DNA of 10,733 nt, taken from JBFWIL01 sp050256015. GTDB taxonomy: Bacteria > Bacteroidota > Bacteroidia > Bacteroidales > Prolixibacteraceae. Below the pieces are notes generated by a model. It had not been told where the DNA came from and ran no database searches. It saw only the letters and a program-made list of their open reading frames with translations. The translations under genes and the position numbers were made by a program. The stretch is from contig JBFWIL010000077.1 in the NCBI GenBank assembly GCA_050256015.1, positions 1-10,733 of the forward strand, read 5' to 3'. Of this stretch, positions 1-6,900 are shown piece by piece (the stretch's first letter is position 1; each line of letters begins with the position of its first letter).

Positions 1-2944
1 AAGACGCGGAGGTTTAGATAAAGGAGGAGCTGAAGCAGTTGGAGGTGTGGTTGTGGCAAGATATGGCGCAAATCCATTGCATACAATTGATAATGTAAAA
101 CAAAAAATTGCGGAAATTGAACCAGGATTACCTTCAAAAACATTGCAAGATGGAACGGTCTCAAAAGTTACACTTGTTCCTTTCTACGACCGGACTGGTT
201 TAATAAAAGAAACATTGGGAACACTGGAAGAAGCAATTTCGCTTGAGTTATTAATTAGTATTATTGTCGTAATTGTTCTTGTTTTAAACCTGAGAGCTTC
301 CTTTTTAATATCCAGCTTATTACCTGTCGGAGTATTAATTACATTCATTACCATGCGTCAATTTGGTGTTGACGCAAATATTGTGGCACTTTCTGGTATT
401 GCAATCTCTATAGGGGTAATGGTTGATGTCGGGGTGGTTTTTACAGAAAACATTATCCGGCATATTGAATTGCCACAAAACAAGGGTGTTAGAGGAAAGA
501 AACTTATGAATGTAGTTTATGAAGGAACTACCGAAGTGGCAGGTGCAGTATTAACTGCATTAGCCACAACGATTATAAGCTTTCTGCCGGTTTTTGCCAT
601 GGAAGCCGCTGAAGGAAAATTGTTCAAGCCTCTGGCTTTCACAAAAACCTTCACCATGTTATCAGCCCTTCTTGTTGGCCTGACTATTATACCTACGCTT
701 GCCAATCTTATATTTTCCGTTCGTTTTGACAAAAACAAATACCGAAAGATACTCAAGCTGGTATTAGCAGTTGCAGGAATAGTAATTTCAATAGCTACAG
801 GGTATTATGTTGCTTTGGCATTAACAGCTTATGGTTTGAATGCATTCTTTGCAGACCATTGGTCAGAGTCGAAAAAGGATTGGATTAATTATATCAATGT
901 CATCATAACAGGTATCGTAATCCTTTTCTTCCTGACCAAATCATGGTTACCACTGGGTGCGCAAAACAGTATGCTTGCAAACTTCCTGTTTGTAATTGTT
1001 ATCGTTACAATTATTCTTGGTGCATTGTCAATGGTTGTGATCTTTTACCCTAAATTATTGAACTGGGCTTTAAACAATAAACGGAAGTTCTTGATAGCTC
1101 CAATTCTAATTGTTGTATTCGGGATAACCACATGGCAGGGATTCGATAAACTCTTTGGATTTATGCCGAAGTATATAAAGAACACTAACCTGTACAATAC
1201 ACTTTCTGAGAAAATACCTGGTGTCGGTAAAGAATTTATGCCTTCGCTGGATGAGGGTTCATTTTTGCTCATGCCCAGCACAATGCCTCATTCAGGTATT
1301 GAAGAGAACCTTGAGGTAATCAGAATTCTCGACAAAAAAGTAAATTCTATTCCCGAGGTAGAAAGTGTAGTCGGAAAATGGGGACGTGTAAATTCTGCCT
1401 TAGACCCTGCGCCTACCTCAATGTACGAGAATGTTATTAATTACAAACCGGAATATATTCTGAATGAAAAAGGACATCGTATGCGGTTCAAAACGGATAA
1501 GAAAGATGCTTTTATTCTTGCTGACAGAACTACTTACAATCCTAAAACAGATGGTTTCAGACTAATTGCAAAAGAAAATCTGATAGAAGATAAAAACGGT
1601 GATTACTTCAGGCAATGGAGGGATGAAATTGAATCGCCAGATGATATATGGGATGAAATTATTAAAAAGTCTACCATTCCCGGATTAACATCAGCTCCAA
1701 AACTCCAACCTATCTCTACTCGTTTGGTAATGCTTCAAACAGGTATGAGGGCTCCGATGGGAATTAAAGTATTTGGTCCCGATTTGGAAAGCATTGAGAA
1801 AGTAGGTTTCGAACTTGAAAACCACCTAAAACATGTGGAAGGTGTGGAAGGCATGTCGGTATTTGCTGACCGTGTGGTTGGTAAACCTTACCTCGAAATG
1901 GAAATTAATCGCGATGCTATTGCCCGCTACGGAATTACCGTAAAAAGTTTGCAGGCCGATATCAGCAGTGCGATCGGAGGTATGCAACTAACAACCACCG
2001 TTGAAGGAAGAGAGCGATTCCCTGTTCGTTTAAGGTATGCCCGTGAATTCCGAGACAATCCTGAAGATCTAAAAAAGATCCTGATTCCGGCTATGAATGG
2101 TCTTCAGATTCCTTTGGGCGAATTAGTAACTTTCCACTATGTAAGAGGACCACAATTAATTAAGAGTGAAAACACGTTCCTTGTAGGTTACGTTATTTTC
2201 GACAAACAAGATGGATATGCAGAAGTTGATGTAGTTGAGAATGCTCAGAATTATTTAAATGAAAAGATAGCATCGGGCGAATTTAATGTTCCGACTGGCG
2301 TAAACTACGTATTTACAGGGAATTATGAAAGTCAAATCAGGGCAACAAAACGTTTAATGATTGTCATTCCAATTTCGTTGATTGCTATTTTTCTGATTCT
2401 CTACTTCCAGTTCCATTCGGGAACATCCACTTCGTTGATATTTACCGGAATTGTTGTGGCCCTTTCCGGCGGATTTATCATGTTGTGGCTGTACAGTCAG
2501 CCCTGGTTTATGAATGGAACATTGGGCGGAATACACCTGCAAAACCTCTTCCAGATAAGAACGATTAACCTGAGCGTGGCAGTCTGGGTAGGCTTTATCG
2601 CCTTATTTGGTGTGGCTACCGATGATGGTGTATTAATCAGTACTTACATCAAACAGTTACAAGAAAGGAACAATCCGAAGAGTATTAAAGATATACGGGC
2701 AATTATCCTGGAAGCAGGCTCAAAAAGGGTACGCCCGGCAATGATGACCACAGCCACTACAATTATTGCATTACTTCCCGTGCTTACCTCGACAGGCAAA
2801 GGTTCGGATATAATGGTTCCAATGGCAATCCCTCTTTTTGGAGGAATGACCATTGAAGTATTGACGATGTTTGTAGTACCCGTACTTTACAGTATGTGGC
2901 AGGAAGGCAGAATTAAAAAAGAATTGAAAAAACAAAAAGCTTAA
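1..2944 (+). CDS. cusA: CusA-type heavy-metal RND efflux pump, 5' end cut by window
   Basis: Inner-membrane proton-driven pump of a tripartite metal efflux system, probably for Cu(I)/Ag(I). The frame is open from base 2, and the residues before the first possible GTG start (47) read DKGGAEAVGGVVVARYGANP, a conserved internal CusA segment. The gene is therefore truncated by the window edge and not started there; about 260 residues are missing by comparison with E. coli CusA. Counting from base 47, the TM4 segment GIAISIGVMVD carries Asp127, which matches the proton-relay Asp405 of E. coli CusA, and it is followed by Glu134. The second transmembrane half has GFIALFGVATDDG (Asp859/860) and VRPAMMT (896-900). 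Many methionines lie in the porter domain, for example M562 and M646. Compared with E. coli CusA it has extra hydrophobic segments at 236-334 and an extra stretch at about 472-521. The stop lies 3 bases before the next gene. The family call is firm; the exact metal is inferred. Confidence 0.93.
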   Translation, partial: RRGGLDKGGAEAVGGVVVARYGANPLHTIDNVKQKIAEIEPGLPSKTLQDGTVSKVTLVPFYDRTGLIKETLGTLEEAISLELLISIIVVIVLVLNLRASFLISSLLPVGVLITFITMRQFGVDANIVALSGIAISIGVMVDVGVVFTENIIRHIELPQNKGVRGKKLMNVVYEGTTEVAGAVLTALATTIISFLPVFAMEAAEGKLFKPLAFTKTFTMLSALLVGLTIIPTLANLIFSVRFDKNKYRKILKLVLAVAGIVISIATGYYVALALTAYGLNAFFADHWSESKKDWINYINVIITGIVILFFLTKSWLPLGAQNSMLANFLFVIVIVTIILGALSMVVIFYPKLLNWALNNKRKFLIAPILIVVFGITTWQGFDKLFGFMPKYIKNTNLYNTLSEKIPGVGKEFMPSLDEGSFLLMPSTMPHSGIEENLEVIRILDKKVNSIPEVESVVGKWGRVNSALDPAPTSMYENVINYKPEYILNEKGHRMRFKTDKKDAFILADRTTYNPKTDGFRLIAKENLIEDKNGDYFRQWRDEIESPDDIWDEIIKKSTIPGLTSAPKLQPISTRLVMLQTGMRAPMGIKVFGPDLESIEKVGFELENHLKHVEGVEGMSVFADRVVGKPYLEMEINRDAIARYGITVKSLQADISSAIGGMQLTTTVEGRERFPVRLRYAREFRDNPEDLKKILIPAMNGLQIPLGELVTFHYVRGPQLIKSENTFLVGYVIFDKQDGYAEVDVVENAQNYLNEKIASGEFNVPTGVNYVFTGNYESQIRATKRLMIVIPISLIAIFLILYFQFHSGTSTSLIFTGIVVALSGGFIMLWLYSQPWFMNGTLGGIHLQNLFQIRTINLSVAVWVGFIALFGVATDDGVLISTYIKQLQERNNPKSIKDIRAIILEAGSKRVRPAMMTTATTIIALLPVLTSTGKGSDIMVPMAIPLFGGMTIEVLTMFVVPVLYSMWQEGRIKKELKKQKA

Positions 2945-2947
2945 ACC

Positions 2948-4183
2948 ATGAAAAATTTCAAAATTATAGTCATAGTAATATTTGTACTGATAACTTCTGC
3001 AGTTTCGGCACAACAGGAGGATTTAAATAATTACCTGAAAATTGCGGCAGAAAACAATCCCGGGTTAAAGGCAAAATTTAATGACTACATGGCAGCATTG
3101 GAAGTTGCTCCGCAGGTAAAAGCCTTGCCCGACCCACAGATTGCATTTGCTTACTTTATCAGCCCGGTTGAAACACGTGTTGGTCCACAGCAGTTTAAAC
3201 TATCTGCATCGCAGTTTTTCCCTTGGTTTGGAACTTTAAAAGCGAAAGGAAATGCGACAGTTCAGGCTGCAAAAGCCAAATACGAACTGTTTAAGGAAAC
3301 CAAATCAGAGCTGTTCAATGAAGTAAAAGGAACATACTTCAACCTTTATTTCAACAAAAAAGCCATTGCAATAACATTGGAAAACTTAGGTATTCTCAAT
3401 ACGTTTCAAAAACTTGCTACAATAAAATTTGAAGCAGGTTTGGTGTCGGTTGTCGATGAATACCGAATTGAAATGGAAGTCAATGAACTTGAAAATCAGC
3501 TTGCTTTATTAAAAGATAAGGAACTTGCACTTGAAATGATTTTTAAAAACCTTTTAAACGCCGGTAATGTACAAGCAATTTCTTTACCTACAGATTTGTG
3601 GAGGGATGATTTTCCTTTGGCGAAACAAGCTGCGCTTGATTCTGTTTCCACATACAATCACCAGTTGTTAGCAATTGATTTTCAGCAGGCATCCTTAGAT
3701 TATAAAAGAAAAGTAGCTGAGTTTAGCACCAAACCCAATTTTAAACTTGGGTTCGATTATACATTTATAGGAAAGGGAGATAACAATCTGGCTGGGAAAA
3801 ATGCTTTTGTATTTCCTACAGTTGGCATTACAATTCCCCTATACAGGAACAAATACAAGGCTAAAGTTCAGGAGGTGATTTATCTTGAAGCAGCCAAATC
3901 TTTCGAAAAGGAAAATAAAAACGATCTGTTGGAAAACCTTTTTGAAGATAGCTGGAAAGACTACATAGATGCAAACAGAAGGATTCACTTATACGAAACT
4001 CAACTTGAGCTCGCCTTGAAATCAATAAAAATTCTTGAAACTGATTATGCTACAGGGAATAAAAGCTTTGAAGAAATCTTAAGGATGGAGAGAAAGGTTT
4101 TAAAATACCATCTGGAAAAAGAAAAATCGATTGCCGATAAACAGGCAGCTATATCATTTCTTAATTATTTAATGGGCAAATAA
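2948..4183 (+). CDS. TolC-family outer-membrane efflux channel (CusC-like)
   Basis: Outer-membrane channel and periplasmic tunnel component that would pair with the CusA pump and CusB adaptor flanking it. It has 411 residues, usual for this family. The N-terminus is a typical Sec signal peptide: basic MKNFK, a hydrophobic core, then SAVSA before QQ, so cleavage is likely after Ala21. No lipobox cysteine is visible, unlike the lipoprotein CusC of E. coli. The mature part opens with an amphipathic segment, then PGLKAKFNDY and ALPDPQIAFAYF, the form seen in metal-efflux TolC homologues of Bacteroidota. Long helical, Ala/Glu/Lys-rich stretches follow (about 90-200 and 310-405), matching two outer-membrane-efflux repeats. 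The ATG sits 3 bases after the cusA stop, which implies translational coupling. No clear Shine-Dalgarno is seen. Substrate specificity is inferred from the neighbours. Confidence 0.9.
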   Translation: MKNFKIIVIVIFVLITSAVSAQQEDLNNYLKIAAENNPGLKAKFNDYMAALEVAPQVKALPDPQIAFAYFISPVETRVGPQQFKLSASQFFPWFGTLKAKGNATVQAAKAKYELFKETKSELFNEVKGTYFNLYFNKKAIAITLENLGILNTFQKLATIKFEAGLVSVVDEYRIEMEVNELENQLALLKDKELALEMIFKNLLNAGNVQAISLPTDLWRDDFPLAKQAALDSVSTYNHQLLAIDFQQASLDYKRKVAEFSTKPNFKLGFDYTFIGKGDNNLAGKNAFVFPTVGITIPLYRNKYKAKVQEVIYLEAAKSFEKENKNDLLENLFEDSWKDYIDANRRIHLYETQLELALKSIKILETDYATGNKSFEEILRMERKVLKYHLEKEKSIADKQAAISFLNYLMGK

Positions 4184-4196
4184 CAAATTAGTCATC

Positions 4197-4269
4197 ATGA
4201 AACGAAGCATGATTTTTTACCAAAAATCGCCCAAATGCATGGAAATAAGCAAAATCATGCGAGTTTCAT
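4197..4269 (+). repeat. Long imperfect inverted repeat between channel and adaptor genes
   Basis: Arms ATGAAAC-gaa-GCATGATTTT (4197-4216) and AAAATCATGC-ga-GTTTCAT (4251-4269) pair over 17 bases, with only a 3/2-base internal bulge and a 34-base loop. The loop contains the palindrome ATGCAT. The repeat starts 13 bases after the channel stop and ends 74 bases before the adaptor start. The 3' side is not followed by a T tract, so it does not look like a standard intrinsic terminator. It could be an mRNA-processing or stability hairpin, or the relic of a small inserted element. Confidence 0.75.
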
Positions 4270-4343
4270 ACCGTTGGTAAGCGTCTCAAAGTGATGAGGT
4301 GTAATACGCATATTGCAGTTAGTTAAATTGAAAAAATAAACAG

Positions 4344-5975
4344 ATGAAAAATATAAAACAAAACCTAACATTAGTTACCGGAACTTTAATAGTTGGAATT
4401 TTATTAGGCTGGGTTTTTTTCCACTCCGGCAAAACAAGCACGGTACATCAGAAAGGACAAAATATTACAGAACACGAAGATCACAACCAGGAATCGAAAG
4501 ACCCAACAACCTGGACTTGCTCTATGCACCCACAAATAAAACAGGACAAACCAGGAGATTGTCCCATTTGCGGAATGGCTTTAATTCCGTTGGTCTCGAT
4601 GGATGCAGAAAGTAAAAATGTTGACCCCAACGAAATAATGATGACCGAGTCTGCTGCCAATTTAGCTGCCATTCAAACTATGGTTGTGGGAACCGGAACT
4701 CCGGAAAAATCCATACATCTTCAGGGAAAAATACAGGAAGACGAGCGAAGGATTTCAGAATTAACAGCACGTTTTGGAGGACGTATTGAAAAACTCTTTG
4801 TGAATTTCACAGGGCAAAATGTAAAAAAGGGAGAGAAACTGGCAACCATTTATTCGCCGGAACTTGTAACTGCTCAACGTGAACTTCTGGAAGCCATTGC
4901 CTTTAAAGAATCACGACCTGCATTATATACTGCGGCACAAGGAAAACTAAAGTTGTGGAATTTAGCCGATGAACAAATAAAAGCCATAGAAGAAAAAGGT
5001 GAACCGCAATTGTATTTTGATGTCTTGTCTCCGATTTCAGGAACAGTTACTATGCGACACGTAGCAATAGGCGACTATGTAAACGAAGGTAAAGCTCTTT
5101 TTGAAGTTGTTGACCTGACAAAAGTATGGGCATTGTTTGACGCTTATGAAAGCGATCTGCCATGGATTAAGTTAAAGGATGAAGTTGAATTTACCATTCA
5201 ATCATTGCCGGGTAGAAATTTCACAGGAAAAGTATCATTTATAGATCCATTCATTGATGCAAAAACCCGCGTGGCAAAAGTCAGGGTTAACCTGAACAAC
5301 CCAAAACTGGAAATAAAACCGGAAATGTTTACCAATGGAATTGTAAATTCAAGAATTGCTGTATCCGGAACAGAAATTCTTATTCCTAAAACAGCATTGC
5401 TTTGGACTGGGAAAAGAGCCGTTGTTTATGTAAAAGTTCCAAACCGTGAAAATCCATCTTTTCTTTATCGTGAGATTGTATTGGGACCGGAAGCCGGAAA
5501 CTTTTATGTAGTTGCTGAGGGCTTGGAAAAAGGCGAAGAGATTGCCGTAAACGGAGTATTTAAAATTGATGCTGCTGCGCAGTTACAAGGTTTACCAAGT
5601 ATGATGAATCCGGAAGGAGGTGTCGTATTAACCGGGCATAAACATGAAGAAAGCAAGTCTCATTCCGCTCATGGAGAATATACCTCATTTAAAGTCTATG
5701 GTAATTGCGAGATGTGCAAAGAGAGGATTGAAAAAGCTGCAAAATCTATAACAGGCGTTGAATCTGCAAGTTGGGATAGTAAATCTCAGATATTACACTT
5801 AAATATTGATAACTCAAAAACAAATAGCGATGAAATTCAAAAGGCAGTAGCAGCGGTCGGTCATGATACAAACATGCATGAGGCAAAAGATGAAGTTTAC
5901 AACAAACTACCCGATTGCTGCAAATACGACAGGACTACAAAAAAAGCTAACTCTCATACAGATCACAAGAAGTAA
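4344..5975 (+). CDS. cusB: CusB-type RND periplasmic adaptor with N-terminal heavy-metal-binding domain and C-terminal HMA domain
   Basis: Membrane-fusion protein linking the CusA pump to the outer-membrane channel. It has 543 residues, longer than E. coli CusB (about 400). Residues 7-28 form a hydrophobic anchor or uncleaved signal. Next comes a heavy-metal-binding domain, WTCSMHPQ...GDCPICGMALIPL, with Cys59, Met61, His62, Cys73, Cys76 and Met78. The central part (about 105-420) is the adaptor proper, with barrel-sandwich and beta-barrel segments such as GRIEKLFVNFTGQNVKKGE and DVLSPISGTV. A His-containing linker follows (His432, 434, 440, 443). Then comes an HMA-like domain with GNCEMC (Cys455, Cys458), the CXXC copper-chaperone motif. 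The tail has VYNKLPDCCKY (Cys525/526) and HTDHKK. The ATG at 4344 precedes a good anchor and is preferred. The adaptor lies 160 bases after the channel gene. The C-terminal domain may take the place of a separate CusF-like metal carrier (inference). Confidence 0.92.
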   Translation: MKNIKQNLTLVTGTLIVGILLGWVFFHSGKTSTVHQKGQNITEHEDHNQESKDPTTWTCSMHPQIKQDKPGDCPICGMALIPLVSMDAESKNVDPNEIMMTESAANLAAIQTMVVGTGTPEKSIHLQGKIQEDERRISELTARFGGRIEKLFVNFTGQNVKKGEKLATIYSPELVTAQRELLEAIAFKESRPALYTAAQGKLKLWNLADEQIKAIEEKGEPQLYFDVLSPISGTVTMRHVAIGDYVNEGKALFEVVDLTKVWALFDAYESDLPWIKLKDEVEFTIQSLPGRNFTGKVSFIDPFIDAKTRVAKVRVNLNNPKLEIKPEMFTNGIVNSRIAVSGTEILIPKTALLWTGKRAVVYVKVPNRENPSFLYREIVLGPEAGNFYVVAEGLEKGEEIAVNGVFKIDAAAQLQGLPSMMNPEGGVVLTGHKHEESKSHSAHGEYTSFKVYGNCEMCKERIEKAAKSITGVESASWDSKSQILHLNIDNSKTNSDEIQKAVAAVGHDTNMHEAKDEVYNKLPDCCKYDRTTKKANSHTDHKK

Positions 5976-5982
5976 CGAATTG

Positions 5983-5997
5983 CCGTAAGACGGTTTT
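5983..5997 (+). terminator. Possible weak terminator after the cus operon
   Basis: Seven bases after the adaptor stop, CCGT-AAG-ACGG folds into a 4-bp stem and is followed by TTTT. A competing pairing GCCGT (5982-5986) with ACGGC (6000-6004) exists. The stem is short, so the call is tentative. Confidence 0.35.
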
Positions 5998-6043
5998 CCA
6001 CGGCCACTGAGGGAGATCATGTATTTTCATAACATCTGGCAAT

Positions 6044-6147
6044 AACGCGAAAAGCAGAGGTGCAGCAGGCAAAAGGTCTTATAAGGTACTGCCAAGTCAG
6101 GAACTTCGATTTAGCAACTTGTTTTGAAATGGGCTTGTGCGTTAGAT
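6044..6147 (+). repeat. Long-range inverted repeat with an attC-like right end
   Basis: AACGC-gaa-AAGC (6044-6055) is complementary to GCTT-gt-GCGTT (6133-6143), interrupted by a 3/2-base bulge and enclosing 77 bases. The right end reads GTTAGAT, which fits the GTTRRRY consensus of integron attC right cores. The left core is only TAAC and does not match RYYYAAC. The resemblance may be chance. Confidence 0.3.
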
Positions 6148-6411
6148 GAAATCAACTCTTGCAATTTCGGAACGAACTGTTTATGCCGGAAGCTTTTCTT
6201 AATTCCTAAAAAATGAACATGGTCCGACTAATACCCTACTTCAATAAAATGAATCTCATAGCGCTCAGAAATTTGTAAACAAATTTATTTTAAAGTCTCT
6301 CCTATATATCTCGTTATTAATACTTTGCGATATTTCAATGGACAAACCAAATGATAAAGTAAAAGCGTCTTATTATGCCTTTTTGTAATATGATCACTCA
6401 TCCTTTAAAAA

Positions 6412-6450
6412 TACGCTTTTCCAAAGCGTAATGAAAACCTTTAGGTTTTC
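6412..6450. repeat. Two tandem perfect hairpins
   Basis: TACGCTTT-TCC-AAAGCGTA (6412-6430, 8-bp stem, 3-base loop) is followed after 2 bases by GAAAACCT-TT-AGGTTTTC (6433-6450, 8-bp arms). A further copy of AAAGCGT at 6362-6368 could pair with the same ACGCTTT, giving an alternative longer-range fold. The pair sits directly before the readable recombinase remnant. Confidence 0.75.
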
Positions 6451-6702
6451 GAAATTGAGCGGGAACTTAACAAGACAGGTGGGTATTCATCGAACCTGAA
6501 AAAAGTAGTCGATTTAGTGACCAAAATATGTCTGAATCCCTTGCTATTATGGGATAGTTCAGATTTATACGGCAAGCGGATATTCCAAAATTTGCTGTTT
6601 CCTGAAGGAATTATCTATAATCGTGAATTAGACAATTATCGAACCATGCGTGTAAACTCATTTTTTTCTTCAATCCCGCAACTGGCAAGGGTTCTGGGAG
6701 GA
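6445..6702 (+). pseudogene. C-terminal remnant of a large serine recombinase
   Basis: The frame is open from 6445, just after an in-frame TAG (6442-6444). It reads EIERELNKTGGYSSNLKKVV, then LWDSSDLYGKRIFQNLLFPE and GIIYNRELDNYRTMRVNSFF. This matches the far C-terminal region of large serine recombinases (resolvase/invertase family) of Bacteroidota, where a helical segment leads to a FPEG-Y-RT-RVN block. The catalytic N-terminal resolvase domain and the zinc-ribbon region are absent; upstream frames carry stops. The only long open frame begins at a GTG (6517) inside the homologous part, so it is not a true start. Beyond about 6702 the frame simply runs through the tRNA terminator and the tRNA gene, so its apparent C-terminus is not protein. 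I read it as a dead piece of a mobile element. Its length and the absence of an active site make function unlikely. Confidence 0.72.
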
Positions 6703-6705
6703 GAT

Positions 6706-6740
6706 AAAAAAAGGGATTCTATCAAATTTGATAAAATCCC
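6706..6740 (-). terminator. Intrinsic terminator of the tRNA transcript
   Basis: Read on the - strand, GGGATTTTATCA pairs with TGATAGAATCCC (12 bp with one G-T pair, loop AATT), followed immediately by seven T. It lies 8 bases past the tRNA 3' end. On the + strand the stem has no T tract, so it is directional. Confidence 0.92.
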
Positions 6741-6748
6741 CACTTGGG

Positions 6749-6823
6749 TGGGCCCAGCTGGGCTTGAACCAGCGACCCCCTGATTATGAGTCAGGTGCTA
6801 CTAACCAACTGAGCTATGGGCCC
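6749..6823 (-). tRNA. tRNA with CAU anticodon, probably tRNA-Ile2 (lysidine type), alternatively elongator tRNA-Met
   Basis: The cloverleaf is read by eye. The acceptor stem GGGCCCA/TGGGCCC is perfect, the discriminator base is A, and CCA is not encoded. The D arm is GCTC-AGTTGGTTAGT-AGC. The anticodon stem is CCTGA/TCAGG with loop CTCATAA, so the anticodon is CAU. The variable loop is GGGTC. The T arm is GCTGG-TTCAAGC-CCAGC. It is not the initiator, because the anticodon stem lacks the three G-C pairs and pair 1-72 is matched. Base pairs C4-G69 and C5-G68 are the ones known to favour TilS (tRNA-Ile lysidine synthetase) in E. coli, whereas tRNA-Met has U-A and A-U there. This favours isoleucine identity, but the variable loop resembles tRNA-Met. 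The D loop has one base more than usual and a C-T mismatch at 13-22. It follows lspA on the same strand. Confidence 0.93.
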
Positions 6824-6843
6824 AAAGCTTGTTTTTAGGATTG

Positions 6844-6875
6844 CAAGTTTACAATATTGTCGGAATATACACAAG
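6844..6875 (-). promoter_or_regulatory. Possible Bacteroidota-type promoter for the tRNA
   Basis: On the - strand TAAACTTG (6844-6851) is one base from the TAnnTTTG -7 element, and CTTG (6872-6875) lies 20 bases upstream, where the TTG/TTTG -33 element is expected. This would start transcription about 10-15 bases before the tRNA. The match is by eye only. Confidence 0.4.
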
Positions 6876-6900
6876 CAAAATCATAAAAATTCCCGTCAAC

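Larger units (their letters stand above)
5976..6444. other. Gene-free stretch after the cus operon, rich in inverted repeats
   Basis: No convincing gene is seen on either strand. All frames are broken by stops, apart from short open pieces such as a 39-codon stretch on the - strand (6111-6227) that lacks a usual start. Structure visible here includes a possible terminator (5983-5997), a long-range inverted repeat ending in GTTAGAT (6044-6147), an AT hairpin AAATTTG-TAAA-CAAATTT (6269-6286), and a perfect hairpin at 6412-6430. The composition is AT-rich like the cus genes. It is best read as decayed accessory DNA. Confidence 0.6.

Noticed and set aside
6340..6390. Short open frame MDKPNDKVKASYYAFL before the hairpins
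   Set aside because: Only 16 codons, no recognised match, stops on both sides; probably chance or decayed DNA.
6703..6783. C-terminal part of the recombinase-like open frame, ending PTWVGPAGLEPATP
   Set aside because: This is the translated antisense of the tRNA terminator and tRNA gene, a common annotation artefact, not protein.
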